Origin: Chrysoperla carnea
Lineage: Eukaryota > Arthropoda > Insecta > Neuroptera > Chrysopidae
DNA length: 64,000 nt
Assembly (NCBI RefSeq): GCF_905475395.1
Contig: NC_058340.1
Location: forward strand, 68,116,181 to 68,180,180
Direction: 5' to 3'
A program made the position numbers and the translations under genes. How positions within the stretch are numbered: the stretch's first letter is position 1; the number at the start of each line of letters is the position of its first letter. This document shows, piece after piece, positions 47,219 through 61,170 of this stretch. The notes below the pieces were generated by a model that had not been told where the DNA came from, did not search any database, and worked only from the letters and a program-made list of their open reading frames with translations.

Positions 47219-47463
47219 ATGACTTCAAAAATTTCTTTTATTCTATTTTCCTTGGCAATTGTTGGTATCGCTAAAGGTAAGTGTTACGAACAAAAATAAT
47301 TTGTATAGGAATAAAATTTCACTCTTAATTGATATCGTAAAGTTTAGAAACAATGTGTGTTCCACTGAGAGTACTCAATAAAAATAAATCAGGGGTGTTC
47401 CAATAACTGAATTTGTTCCGGTTACGGGAATTGTATGGAAAAAATCAATATTATTATAATATT

Positions 47464-47502
<39 letters not shown>

Positions 47503-49538
47503 AACAATATCATTTTTGAGTGATTGTAAAGAGCGGTGTAAAGAGTGTAGGCGAGCGAAAAATATTCTGATTACAGGACGTTTCTGAATATTTGAAGTGT
47601 TCCGATTATCGAGCCTCTACTGTACTAGAATGATGAGATAGACTTAAAAATCAAAACTTGACCCGCTGAATGTAGGAATCGCCGCGGATCCAATTAAAAT
47701 ATTGATTGTTATGATTTTGTTTTTGTAGGTGTTCCAGCTGAAAATGAGAAAAAGATTGCAGCACCAACATTTGAATTAATTCAACCAAAAGATAATAAGA
47801 CTATTAAAATTGATGATAACAAGGTTCCAAATGGAGAAGAGGAACGTATTCTACTTGGATATCCGGCACCAAAGGATTATTTTCCATTTGTTGTTTCTTT
47901 ACAAATACCACTTAAAAATGGTAAAATTTTGTCATATAAAAATAGAGTACGTCGAGATGGTACACTCTAATGCGTGGGCAGACCCAGTTTTTGGCAAGTC
48001 CACGTCCAGGGGAGAGTGCCTGAAATATATGGGTTTTCCAACAAGTTTACCATCTTGGCATGCGCTGTAAGACTTAAAGACTTAAAATCGTAAATAATTA
48101 TTTTTCAATTATTTTTAGGTGGTATGCACAAGTTTTGTGGTGGATCAATAATAAATGATCGATTAATTTTAACAGCTGCTCATTGTTTTGATCCATTGCC
48201 GTCTACAATTGTTTACGTTAAAGCTGGAAGCACAAACGCATTTGACCCAAAAGGACAAACTCGTGAAGTGGCTCGAATTATCAAACATCCTTGCTATAAG
48301 TAAATTTTTCCAGATTAATTTTTGCAAATTTTAACTACCTACTTTATAAGGCTTAGGCTAAAAATTTGTCTAAATAATTTTTCTTTTGTCACAGTCAAAC
48401 AAATGTTTACGGAATTCCAGCTCTACATGATATTGCAATATTAGTATTAAGCGAACGGCTTCAAATTTCACCATCGGTTCAAACAATTTCATTAGCAACT
48501 GATTTACATGATGTTGAAGAGCATAAAAGGGGAGATGTACTTGGATGGGGTGCCACTCATTCAACAGATCATACTCAGTCATCGAAGGAACTTCTTTTCA
48601 TGATTATTAATGTGATATCTTTAGAGAAATGCGCACAATATTTTAAAGTACATTCCAATGTTTTGTGTGTATCCAATGGTGACAATTCCGATTCTGGCCC
48701 TTGCGTTGGAGATTCTGGTGGTCCATTTGTTCAGGTAATATACCATAAAATTTAACCATTGTGATGAGCAATAATTTTATAATTTATTAAATCTATCAAA
48801 TTTTTGATTACAAAAATATTCACAGTAATTGACATTATAGTACATAGACTGAGCATCACCTATCTTACCGTACAGTGCGAGGTGTGCCTACATCTGAGGT
48901 AATTGCTTGGGTCAGCTAGGGACATTTATCAAAAGAATATAGGGACATTTATCAAAAAAACTTACATTGAATGTCAAATTTTCAAATCACAAAATGTTTT
49001 ACTTAAAATATTGTGATTTCACTGAACTTTTTCACTTTTTGACTTAAAAAATGACAAGTGTAACAACGACAAGACAAGTATAACAAGGACAAGTATAACA
49101 ACACTTTGTTTTGACATTTCTACACCGCCGCCATGATGGATTTGACCTAAGCAATTACCTCAAATGTTGGCACGTTTAAAATCGTTTGACGCTCAGTCTA
49201 TGTAATTTATTGGTCTAGACCTAGAATACTTCTTGATAGTGTAAACTATCAACAGATAGAGAATTCATTTAAGATTCAATTTGCGGTACATTAAAAAAAA
49301 ATTTTTTAATTTTAATTTTTCGAAGTAAAAATGATTGAGAATTATCGACGTAGCACTTGTCAATAATAATTTTTTGTCTTTTTAGAAAGTAGGAGGTAAG
49401 CATATATTAGCTGGATTAACATCGTATGGATCAAAAACATGTGGAAAAATTCCAACTGTTTACACCAGAGTTAGCAAATATCTATCCTTTATTCGAGATG
49501 TCTTCACTGATAATTTAATTATTCCAGTTTGTGCATAA
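47219..49538 (+). CDS. secreted chymotrypsin-like serine protease (S1 family), five exons
   Basis: Exons 47219-47276, 47729-47920, 48119-48299, 48395-48734 and 49386-49538 join in frame to 307 aa. A signal peptide (MTSKISFILFSLAIVGIAKG) leads into a Lys/Glu-rich propeptide without cysteine. The zymogen cleavage site is EEER59 before ILLGY, in place of the usual IVGG. The catalytic triad is complete: TAAHC (H105), HDIAIL (D156) and GDSGGP (S251). The three conserved disulfides (42-58, 168-182, 191-220 by chymotrypsin numbering) are all possible. The primary pocket reads SGPCVGDSGG, placing Gly and Pro at positions 189-190, so it is not trypsin-like. Two extra cysteines (HPC, and PVCA at the C-terminus) could form a further bond. 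Likely a digestive or extracellular enzyme; substrate unknown. AATAAA at 49704-49709. Confidence 0.93.
47466..47500. repeat. (TA)n microsatellite in protease intron 1
   Basis: About 35 bp of uninterrupted TA. No other feature in the 450 bp intron. Confidence 0.85.
48843..49202. mobile_element. MITE with about 70 bp TIRs in the last protease intron
   Basis: Ends CATAGACTGAGC and GCTCAGTCTATG, flanked by TA on both sides. The arms also share GAGGTAATTGCTTGGGTCA against TGACCTAAGCAATTACCTC. The interior has short tandem blocks, GGGACATTTATCAAAA twice and ACAAGTATAACA about three times. It has no ORF. It is cleanly contained in the 651 bp intron, so it should not disturb the protein. Confidence 0.85.
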
Positions 49539-49709
49539 AACAAAATGGTATAAAAAAAGTAGCAAGCAACAACAGAAAAAGTTGAGTTCAAGATGGCTAG
49601 ATTTGGATATTACTTTTTTTTTGGAAATTTGGAAAAAAATTCAATCGTATAAAGAATCTAAAAATGCTTACATTTATGTATGTCGTTAGTGATCTTGATT
49701 TATAATAAA

Positions 49710-52700
49710 CATCTGTGATATAACATAAATTTATTTGATTATATTTCAGATTTTATTTAATTTATTTTTAGACATTAAAATTAAATTTATAAAAACGAAA
49801 CATTTAAAATCACACAACCATTTATTTTTTCTCTTAATTGATTGTAATTTTAGACAAAGCAAAGCAATTTTTTTTTATTACAGTTAATGTATGGTTTTTT
49901 TTTGGGTAATTATTATCCATATTCTTTTTTTAAATATAGTAATAACACTAATTTTTTCTTTTTGGGTAATCATTATTTTTTAAAGATGACACAGTTTACT
50001 AACGGTATATACTTGTTCTATTTTTGGAAGTATAAATAAAGAAAAATCCTTCACCTTTTAAAAAAAATTAGCAGTAAATTACCTTCAAACCAGAAAGGTG
50101 TTTCAATTTTGTTTTCCTATTTTTCATTATTCATAGTTGATATAAATATCGATCAGACTCAAGTGAATAAAGGAAAAGCAAACAAAATTTTGTTTTGCGA
50201 AGAAAACGTGAATGAAATTAATCGATATATCCGAGAATTGTAGTTAGAAGGAATTCTAACATCTAAATCGAAGAAATGGGCCATTTTATGGAATAGATTT
50301 CGGTATACTAAATAAATACCGGTATATTAAATAATCTTTTATGAAATTTGCATTGATCTAATTTTCCCAAGGTTTTATTGCTGATAAAGAGTTTAATTAT
50401 AAAAAATAATATGCATTTAATTTTTTAATTCTACTTAGATGTACAATTTTATTAATTAAAATCTCTGATTACGTTTTCAAATTAACAAACAAACTTAATT
50501 GATTGATTTGTCTTTTCAAACAATAGGTCATTATTTTCCAATAACAATTTATGGCAATAAAATTGGTTTTTTGAAACAATAAATCAATAGATTTATAAAA
50601 TAGTAGGTATTGTATCTTTTGAAATCGACGGTCAAAAGTGATAAAGGTAAAATGGATAAATAAATGTATAACATTAACATTACAAGTATATCTTTGTGTG
50701 TTATATTATCTGCGCTTCCACCATTTAATTTTTAACTTCCTAGTTAAGTAAATTCTTTTAATCGGTCCAAAAGTCCCAATCGAAATTTTGTTCAAGACAA
50801 TGCCTCAAACACCACTTTTAGATGAAATCTTTGTGCACAAGAAACCTCTTTCTCAGTGCCAGATTAAAAGATTTTATCTCTAAATTATGATATAGGCAAT
50901 TATAGATAAATATTTTCATCATCTGTAAGTAAACCATTTATTTCGAACGATTTCGATAATATTTTATATCGTATAACGTGTTATCACAAAACCATAAGAG
51001 ATAGAAAGTTAAATATATTAGGTTTTGGAAGATTACAACATCTACTGTGGGTATGAAATTTAAGTTCCAAGTTCTAACACAAATAAGTTATCTATTTATA
51101 TGAAAGTAAAACTATAATAAATCGCATCTATTTGATTGTAATAATATCACAACAGTATAATTACTATGGATATTTATAACATATTAAACTTGAAATTACT
51201 AACATTATAAACAAAAAAACACATATTTCACAATTTTATTATAAATGAAAACTAAAATGTTACTTTTTGTATTATTATTATTATTAATAATAATAAGCCT
51301 ACAATGACTGTAAGATAATTGTAAAAATTTATGACCCTAATAACATACAAAGTTGGAATAAATTACAAATCAAAACAGGCAGTTTTTATTATTATTTTTT
51401 ATAAATATATCAACACTTTCTTTAAGTGTTTTACAATCATTTTATATAGTGTATAAGATAAACGAATCTTCCGTTTAGTGCAATGTATAAAAAAAAGCCT
51501 TAAGGCATCTTATTTTGTATAATTTTATATTAAATAGTGAATAATTTATTGTTATACATATTTCGTTTTCAATATTCAAATATAGTTTGTCTGAATAATA
51601 AAGTTCATTACAAAATAGCGTTAACCAGACATAAACATTACATCTTCTGAAAAAGAAAAATTGTTCCACTGATGAAGCTGCAGAAGTTACCTGCTTAGGT
51701 ATACATAAGAGCCAGAAAATTGATAAGAATGATACAGACGAGAGATGAAAATAAAAAAAAGATTCAACGAATAGTTCACTTAACTTTCGTGTTACTGTAT
51801 TAGATTCCCCCAAGACTATACGAGACGAAATCGAGATTAATTTTTACGTCTTGCCTAACTTTATCTCCTTAGAAGTTCTAATTCAGCCGGGGCAAAAAAA
51901 GCCTCGTGTGATTGGCCAATTTAATACTACGATGTGTCCGCTAAGAAAACAAATAAAGATTGTAGATACCAATTTGTACACAGATGAAAAAATTAGAATT
52001 TGGAAGAAACTTTCTACCAGTAGTGTAGGGTTTTAATTCTAAAAAACAAAATATTTTTGCAGAAAAAATATTACCAAAACACCTTAAATGGAAGTGTGAA
52101 AGAAAGCTTATTTTTTAACATAAGGCCTGCCACAATTGGATTTTTCTAGTAAAGACATAATTCATAAAATAAAAAATTATCTGAGAAATGGGCCCATTTT
52201 GGGGAAGACCAACACAATTTCTCTTCTCAGTATAAGGCAATATAATTTATATAATCTGTGCCCTTTTATAGCTCTTAAGTTAACAGAAAAAAAATCCAAG
52301 ATGTTTTTTCGAAGTTTCTGACAAACTTATTGTATGCTCAAAAGACACAGATCTAGAAATTAATGATGATGGAGCCGTAAGTATTATGGATTCTGGATGA
52401 AATTATCTATAATGAGGCTATTTCTTAGATAAGTAAACACAACTAAAATTTTGAAGATTGCAGAGACTATATCTCATGTATACATTTCTGAATTGTATGA
52501 TGTATAGAACAGTTTCAATAAGATAAACTATATTCATAATATTTTATTTTAATAATAATAATATAATAATAAATATATTATTAACAAATTAAATTACTTA
52601 GCGCCTTTAGGTGTAAAAAGATAAGTCATCAATCAAAGTAAAAAAATATATATAACATTAGTTTAGATTTTAGATTGTTAGATTTAATTATTGTGGTACT

Positions 52701-53084
52701 AAAATTTTAAACACTTGACTGATCACATAGATGAAATTATATGAATTAAATTTATTTATTAATATAAAAAAAAAATTATGAACTTTATATTTATGTAGTA
52801 TAGGGAGTTTCCGTTCTATGGAGAAAATGTATATAACATTTTTGTATAATAAATATTAAGTACTTTTTTTATCAGTAGAAAATTATTCGCCTTAGGCTAC
52901 CTGTTAAGAAGAAAATCATCATTATGGAAAATTATTACTTTTTTATATAGAATGAAATAGCCGTGATGAGTATGATCCTTTATACGACATATTAATAGCT
53001 TCCTGATTTAATCAAATATTTTATTTATTAATGAATCATAGTAAATTTAATTTCTCTGATAAATATTAGTACCTGAATGACCTA
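49710..53084. other. intergenic region downstream of the protease
   Basis: AT-rich; no gene, RNA or clear mobile element recognised. Short open frames at 51475-51813, 51851-52036 and 52136-52321 have no family resemblance. Confidence 0.5.
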
Positions 53085-53325
53085 GCTTTGCTCGGTATTT
53101 TTGAGTTAAAAAGAAATAAATTTTATCACTTATATAAGAACCGTTTAAAATGACTCCACACATATATCAATTTAAATGTCCCGCTAATGTACTTTATTTC
53201 GTTAACTACAATAAACACCAATAGATGTCAGAAAGAATCGTATTTTGCAATTTGTTTCAGTTTTTTTCTGAAAGCACGGATAAAACGAAATTTTCTAAAA
53301 ATGAAACCTAACTAAATTGATTTTT
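53085..53325 (-). repeat. dispersed repeat, inverted copy of 3640-3885
   Basis: Begins GACCTAGCTTTGCTCGGTAT and runs to GAAACCTAACTAAATTGA, matching 3640-3885 on the other strand over most of its length. No ORF. Confidence 0.75.
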
Positions 53326-54109
53326 CGCCACAAAAATCCACTGTAAACTCAATTTTATGCAAATCGTTGGAGCCACTTCAGAGATTGTTGATATATAAGT
53401 GATTTCGAATTAATTAGCGATCGTGGGGCCTTTGCCCACAGTGTTTTTGGAGAAAAATAATCCTGTTACTAGCTAGATAGAGAAAAAAAATGGGTATAGA
53501 CATCCATTTATCTCGATTACCCAAACTTCCCTATCCAATTTTCCATTTATATTGTAATATTTTTATACAGATTACAGCATAATTTGGTACTGATTCGAAA
53601 ATAATATCGTGGTTCAATATAGATGACATTACGGAACTTAATTCCAATTTATTATTAACTTTTAAGCTTTTTGATCTGTAAAAAAGATGGGAGATTACCG
53701 GAGAGTAACTACCGGAGTAGGTACACTAAGCAATGTGGAATTGCCAGGAGAAAAAACGAATAATACTGTATATTTAACACACCTTGTAACAGCAATCAAT
53801 TTAAAGAAAGCAACAGTTTCTTTTATTTTTTACAATCGTAAAATAAAAGTGAATAAAGAAATTAAAAAAAAAATAAAAGCATATATATTGAAATTTTTTT
53901 GCAATGATATCATTTTATTTCTTCTTTTCTATACTGATGATGTGAAGATATAGTTGTCATATAAACACAAGTAAGTGATTACTGATTTAATTTTGTAATT
54001 TACTTTCATTTAAATGATATTTAATTTATCTGTTTTTACACAAATGGAAAACAAAAAATATCATGTGTACACCACATGACTTCCTTGCACGTTTATAAAT
54101 TAGTTAAAA

Positions 54110-54650
54110 CAAGTGAAACAAGTGAAATTTACAAAATTTAAAAAACTCCCCGACAAATGCGATTTATTCCTTGTAAACTAATTTTTGGAAACTTAGCTAG
54201 AAAATGTTCTCAATCAAGTTGGTTCGACTGTTTTGGAGCTACGATGTCACTGAGAAACACACAGACGCACAGGTAAACACTTTTAACTTATAACACTCCT
54301 TCTTTAATCAATATCAAAGTGATGGTCAAGGACATCAGATGAGATGAAAAGGATACTTAGAGAGCTATCATTTTTTGGGACAAATTTTTGGAAATATTTT
54401 AATTGATTTTGTTCGTTTGAATTACCTAATTATTTTACCATTTCACTTTTCAAAATGAATTGAGCCAGGTTTATTTGATCATTCATTTCCATAGTAATTA
54501 TTTATATGTTAAAATTATATGTCATGCCTTTTCCAAACTGAATCGATTTTGAAGATCATCACCAATTGTTTAGTTTCTTCGAGTACAAAACTCTAAGCTC
54601 GCACATGAAACATAGCTAAGAACACTCTACCGTTAAATTTCCTTGTTTCT
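54110..54650 (+). repeat. family A, second long copy
   Basis: Closely matches 12160-12720: AAAACTCCCCGACAAATGCG, AGATGAAAAGGATACTTAGA, GAGCTATCATTTTTTGGGAC and GAATTGAGCCAGGTTTATTT. It has a roughly 30 bp deletion relative to 12440-12475. Confidence 0.8.
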
Positions 54651-55399
54651 AGCATATACTATATCCACTGAGAAAGTGAAAGAAAATATATTCGTATTAT
54701 ATTTTGTTTGTTAGAGTGGCTATCTTCGTTTACTTACATGACGATTGCGAATCAATCTATACATGGTATTTTAACAATTAACTCAATCAATTGTTTGTTT
54801 TCACTTGTTTTTTTCTTATTTTATAGGATTGACGTATATCAACGTTCTTAACATGAAACTTTTTTCTCGATTATTTCCAATAATCCCATTACTAAGTACA
54901 AGGAAGTAAATAATAATAAGATATGCCAATTTCACGATTTTGTGTGAAATGTGTTGTTTCTTTTATTCTGTAGGCGACAATTTGATGGATGTAGAGTTAA
55001 GATGAAGATCTATTAAATGTTTTTATTTAAATGTCTTTTTGTAATATGTCAATAAAGAAATAAAGAAATCTTTTTTGTGTTAAAATAATCTTGTTATTAT
55101 ATTCTCTTCTTTTTTTGAAACTTCATATATTTTCGAAATTGAAGATTAAATTTGAAAGGTTCAAACTTATTACCATGTATTTTATTAATTCTAATCATGA
55201 AAATTACGATTGTGTTTCGATTTTGTGGGTTTTTTCTCCTCAAAATTTTTATTCTTTAATTGAATGACATAATCTATGCTTTTTCTTCTGGTTCTCTTTT
55301 AGTTTTTCAATTTTGATTTTTTTTTTTTTTAAAGTTGTTTAACCACTGGATGAATTTTTTGTTTTTCTAATTTAGTTCACAGGTCGTCGTCCGTTGTGA

Positions 55400-55690
55400 T
55401 TAATTTTGATCACAAATTTGAAAAGAATGACCCAAATTTAGTAGGATTACATACTTGGTTTATCAAAATTGGATAAAATTTGGATGTGATCAAGCAAAAT
55501 TAAATATTTTGGATTCTGATGACGTCATAAAGTTAAAAAATTAGATTTTTGATAACACAGGCAAATTTGATATGATTTTATTGGAATTTTTTTTGAAACC
55601 CACTAATTTTGGGTCATTCTTTTCAGTTGTGATGTCAATTTTTCGCTAGCTATCACTTATGTGCTTATTCCGCGATCAGGACCAATTTTT
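55400..55690 (+). repeat. family C, single unit
   Basis: Contains TTTTGATCACAAATTTGAAAA, TAGTAGGATTACATACTTGG, GATGACGTCATAAAGTTAAA and TTCTTTTCAGTTGTGATGTC in the same order as at 9735-10285. Confidence 0.8.
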
Positions 55691-56417
55691 CTTTTGTTCG
55701 TACGATAAATGTATATTCATTAAGAATTTGTGGCGGAGAATAACCTTCTGTTTGTATTTTTTTTCAGTATCATTAAAATATTCTCACGCAAAATCATCAA
55801 TTAATAATCAATCATAAAACAATAAAAATAGTTATTATAAAAATGCATTATAAAAAGAGAGAATAAAATACGGAACTGCGATTTACAAAAAAATACTGCA
55901 AATATTATCATGAAAAAATAGTATTAAAAGAAAAACATCATTTTTTTTAATCAAAATATTAAAAATATCTTTTAATTAATCACACTTTTTTTTTCTTGGG
56001 TAATTAATTTTTGTTGTATATTGCAGGTAAGTTAAATTTTTATACACGGAAATATCTAAATAGTCTAGGGTCAGACGTATTATTTCAGACCGGCTGAAAG
56101 TTTGAGAGATTGTTGTCAAATACTCCGTCTGATTATTAGTATTTTATTAATTATTATAAGAAGAAATTTTCTTTGTATTAATAGAAATTTTTATTGTTAT
56201 GAAATATTTTTTTAATTTATAATAATTTGAAGTTAAGTGTGATATGTTTTTTCAAGTATGATGCTTAATTAAAGTGTACATGAAGTATTAATTATGAAGT
56301 ATTCATTACTTTTATAAGTTAAGAAAATTCCATATGTAAAAAGTTACTTAAAAAGGTACATACAAATGTTTTCAATATGAAATAAATGTTTCATATTAGG
56401 TATTACCAAAATTATCC

Positions 56418-56545
56418 AATGGTTAACTCAAAAATTTAGGATTTAGCAAAAATAGATTGATTTTCGAAAACATATTTCAATTCAATGGTTAACTCAAAAA
56501 GTTTCAAAGGATTTAGCAAAAATAGATTGATTTTCGAAAACATAT
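56418..56545 (+). repeat. tandem duplication of about 60 bp
   Basis: CAATGGTTAACTCAAAAA followed by GGATTTAGCAAAAATAGATT and GATTTTCGAAAACATAT occurs twice in a row. The second copy has about 8 extra bases. Confidence 0.8.
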
Positions 56546-56971
56546 CCCCAAATTATTGGATTTTAATAAATATTTCATTTGTTAATAATCGTAATAAAAA
56601 TTATACGAGATGATTCGAATTTCTTTATTCTTTTGTTTCTTCCCCATAAAGAATCATCCCCTAGCTATAATACATAATACATTTCGATAGTTCGTAGCTA
56701 GATATCTTATCCGATTTTGATAAAAATCAATATCCACACTTTTTTTGGTCTAAAAAGATGAAAAATTGTTGATTTGAGTATCAATTACTCAAAAAATGCC
56801 CATAAAAGATTCATAATACTTCCATCAAAAATTTCTTGAATCGTACAATTTATTAACTTCCCACTATAGGAAGTTATTGTAATGGATCCGATTTTCGAAA
56901 TCTAAATTTTCAACATATCTTTACTCTTCATGGTTAGGAGAAGGCTTCAACACTAATTTGGAGAGGAAGTA

Positions 56972-57000
56972 TGTGCGTGTGTGTGTCTGTGTGTGTACGT
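56972..57000. repeat. (GT)n-rich tract within an unidentified repeat
   Basis: A GTGTGTGT tract followed by a short ACGTACGTA run. Its flank from about 56858, AACTTCCCACTATAGGAAGT, looks like a mobile-element edge, but I see no second copy in this window. Confidence 0.5.
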
Positions 57001-57782
57001 ACGTAAGTCCTTCGACTTCGTTGAAGTGTCGAGATGCGTATTAAAAGCAATATGATCCGAAAAGAATTTCATAACATTCGTTCGAGTCGGTCAATTTTCT
57101 TATTTTTTAAAATTTTTTATAACTTTTTATTATACTTGGAAGTTATTTGTGTGGACCTCAAGGGTCGCACCAGACTCTCCACGGCTTGTTAGTGTAATAA
57201 TTCATTGTATTCATGTTTTGTAAACGATAGTTTGAAATATTAATACAATGAATTCAGATTGAAAACATTTTTGTTTCTTTGAGTGGTACAAATTGTAGGT
57301 GTATATTTAATATATTTTTATTATTATTTATTATTCATAATTATTAGGTTTTATTATAAGCTAGATCTTTGTACAAAGAAATATATATTCAATCAAATTT
57401 CACTATCAATATATGTACTTACAAAAGTTTGATGCACTTAATCATGAGTTAAGCAATCGATATTTTTTTCTTCCCACTTTCCCCATTATGCATTACAGTA
57501 CTGAGTACATGATGCTTTAAAGTATATAATTAATTTATTATATTTTTATATTTATTTTCTAATTGTGTAATTAGAATATTAATTACTTTAGTAATTAATA
57601 ACAATTTAATTTTGTTTATAGAATATTTTTTTCTTTCATTTCCTTATTAAATAATAATCTATAACCAAAATTGTCTAAACGATTAAAAAATGTACGTTTT
57701 TATATAACTGTTTTATGTCTGGAAAGTAATTGAGGGGTAAGAAGCCTTCATTAGATAATTATATTAAAAATTGTTGATAAAC

Positions 57783-58335
57783 TACGTATGTAATCCTACT
57801 AAATTTGGGTCATACTTTTCAAATTTGTGATCAAAATTCACTTAGCTCTAATAGGTTTCAAGAATGTGCAGTCCTGTTCCTAAAATTAAGCACATAAGTG
57901 ATAGCTAGCAAAAATTAACATCACAGCTGAAAAGAAGGGAGAAAAATTACTCGGTTCAAAAAAAATTATAATAACATCGGATCAAATTTGCATGTGCTAT
58001 CGAAAAACTCGAATTTTTAACTTTATGACGTCATCGGAATCCAAAAAATTTAATTTTGCTCTATCACATTCAAATTTTATCCAATTTTAATAAACTAAGT
58101 ATGTATTCCTACTAAATTTGAGTCATACTTTTCAAATTTGATATCAAAATTAACCTAGCTCTAATAGGTTTCAAAAATTTGAAGTCCGAAATGAAGCACA
58201 TAGTTAGCGAAAAATTGACATCACAGCTGAATAAATTGGCCCAAAATTAGTGGGTTTAAAAAAAAATTACAATAAAATCGGATCAAGTTTGCCTGTGTTA
58301 ACAAAAAAAAAAAAGAATTTTTTAACTTTATGACT
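57783..58335 (-). repeat. family C, two tandem units, inverted
   Basis: Two units, period about 314 bp, each with CCTACTAAATTTG(G/A)GTCATAC, TAGCTCTAATAGGTTTCAA, GACATCACAGCTGAA and TTTATGAC. Opposite orientation to the copies at 9735, 55400 and 60318. Confidence 0.8.
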
Positions 58336-60317
58336 TCATGTAAGTTAATGAATTCCCAAAAATATATCTGTTCACTTCAAAGTTTAGTTAAATGTAAAAA
58401 GCAAACAGTATTTTGTGAATCCACTGTATTTTCCAAATTCATTTTTGGCTCCTTTAATCCCCAGTGACCTTAAAAAGAGGCTAAGAAAATATTTTTGGCC
58501 TATTTGAGATATATTTTGCCTATCAGGAATTTATGTGCCTCAATTTCGAAACATTGAATCCTTATAAAAGAATACTGTTTGGGTTATTTTAGAAAAATTT
58601 CTCTAATTTTATGCAAATCTAAGCCAAAATGACCAAATTTGTGTAAGGTTTGGTCGTGTAGCTTTGTGTGAAATTTTTTCACAAGTTCGATTGAAATCCA
58701 TTTTGAATTACAATTCGATTCGAAAATTATTCACAATTGTTACTAACTGATTTAATTATAAGCTGCATCGCCTGGATAAGTTATTTTAGCTTAGTTATCG
58801 GTTAACTTTTAGCTGTCTATTCAGAAAAACAAACTTCTTTAACGGTTCTTAATGCTTGCTGTTCTATAAACATTAATTATTATGTAAATAATTATAATTA
58901 TTTCCATTTAAAATAAAAATTCTTTAACAATTTATTATATAAATAAAAAAAGGCGTTGTTGCAGCGGTGTACTTAACATTTTTCCCTTCATAAATATCTT
59001 TATTTACACTTTTAAAAAATTACAATTACTTGTAAAAACATAGAAAAAATATGCAGGAAAGTGTCTTTGTACAATGAATTAACATCAGCTATCAACGTGA
59101 TTTAATTACAATAAATTTTCTTATGTCGCTGTTCTGTCATTTTATAAATCAATGGTATTATCTATTATTTATTAATTAATAAAGGGTTTTCCATTAAGAG
59201 TGGCATAATTAATAGACTATTCTCTGGATTGCCACTATGATGTGGTTACTACTCTCATCAATTGTCAGCATCTCTACAAAAACCTTTTCTTGTTTTTTCC
59301 GATAATTTTCATTCACGTTTGCTTTGAAATATAACGATTAAACACTTTTTTCTTCCTAAAACTGATTTCTATTTATGTCAGTATGTACAATACTGAAAGT
59401 AATATTTAACTAAAATTTAAAACAGATTCGAAAAACAGAGTCGAAAATCTGGTATACATAGACTTTTGCTTAACAATCTGCCTCGGCTTAAAATATGAAA
59501 AAATCCAGACACCATTTTTCAGTTTAGTTTCAGTTTAGCATCTTTTATCGATAGGATAAACGGTGACAATCGTTAAAATCGATATTTTTTGAAGTCAAAG
59601 TGAATGTGGAAAATCGACAGGCGTGGATCTAGAATAAAAGTATTGGTGGAGTTACAAACTGGAGATACGGTTTTTTTTAACCTTCGTAAATCTGCCTGAG
59701 GGTTTCTTTGTGGGAGCCCTTTGACCGAGAATTTGGCTACTCCTTTTTTATTTTTAAATGCCTTTCAAAGTGAGTATTCTAAAATTTATAATCTATGCAG
59801 TAGAGGAATAGTAGAATTTTAGTTTTCGATCACGTCTCTAAGTAAAGCCGCAAGTTACATTTGATTGTTATCATAAAATTCTCTCTCAAACACAAGGAAA
59901 AAATACTTAATTATGATATCTCACACAGAAGTTGTTTAATTTAAGATGAAAATTATATCATTCTTGATGGAAAACCTTTTATAATATAGAAATTAATAAT
60001 TAATTTTTCATTAAATATTTAATCTAATTATGAATTTTTTACAGAAATAAAAATATTTATTAAATACTATAGATATATACAAAAAATACTTTCTCTTAAG
60101 GTATAACTTCTTCTATTGAGAAGAAGTTTATTGATTAGTAATTTTTAAAGAGTTAAGTTAATTAGCACACAAAACATGGTAGGCATAATAATAAAGAATT
60201 ATTTTTTAAATATATATCGGAAGATATTTTTATTTTTTATTTTTTAATTATCACATAAAAAAAAAAATTATTTTCACTTTATTTATTGGCGTCTGTTTGT
60301 TTAAATGTCTGAAATTT
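58336..60317. other. gene-free AT-rich stretch
   Basis: No coding sequence, RNA gene or clear inverted repeat recognised on either strand. Confidence 0.45.
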
Positions 60318-60860
60318 TTTTTGAAACCCACAAATTTTGGATTCTTTTCAGCAGTGATATCAATTCTTAGCTAGCTATCACTTATGTGCTTAATTTCGGG
60401 ATCAGGACTGCTCATCTTTGAAATCGATTAGAGCTAGGTTAATTTTGATCACAAATTTGAAAAGTATGACCCAAATTTAGTAGGATTACATACTTCGTTT
60501 ATCAAAATTTGATAAAATTGGCATGCGATAGAGCAAAATAAAATTTTTGGATTTTGATGACGTCATAAAGTTAAAAAATTTGATTTTTTGGATAACACAG
60601 GCAAATTTGATCCGATTCTATTGGAATTTTTTTTGAAATCCACTAATTTTGGGTCATTCTTTTCAGCTGTGATGTGAATTTTTCGATAGCTAGCACTTAT
60701 GTGCTTAATTCCGGGACCAGTACTGCACATTCTTGAATCCCATTAGAGCTAGGTTAATTTTGATCACAAATTTGAAAACTATGACCCAAATTTAGTAGAA
60801 TTACATACTTGGTTTATGAAAATTAGATAACATTTGGAATTGATAGAGCAAAATGCATGA
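60318..60860 (+). repeat. family C, two tandem units
   Basis: Two units, period about 312 bp, with GAAACCCACAAATTTTGG and GAAATCCACTAATTTTGGG at the unit starts. The second unit fades after GATAGAGCAAAAT. Confidence 0.8.
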
Positions 60861-61170
60861 TCTCAATTTCAAAAGATGCATAATAATCGTATATTGTGTA
60901 TTGATGTATTATATAACGATAAAAACGGATATTCCAAAAATAGAACTTCCTGAAAATCTAAATTTATAAATTTTCCATAAAAAGAATGCGGTATTATGAG
61001 AAAGTTATAAATATTACTACATATTCTTTTTTCATTTACCAATATCATTGATAAGAATCATATTTTTATATTTGCGGAATTCTTATACTTTCTTTTTGCT
61101 AGTACATTTAAAAAAAAATTCGCAATAATATATTTATGCTGTGTATTCATGCATTTAAAATTTTAAAATA

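Noticed and set aside
53687-53953. 88-codon plus-strand open frame
   Set aside because: Lys/Ile/Phe-rich, no domain; consistent with AT-rich non-coding sequence.
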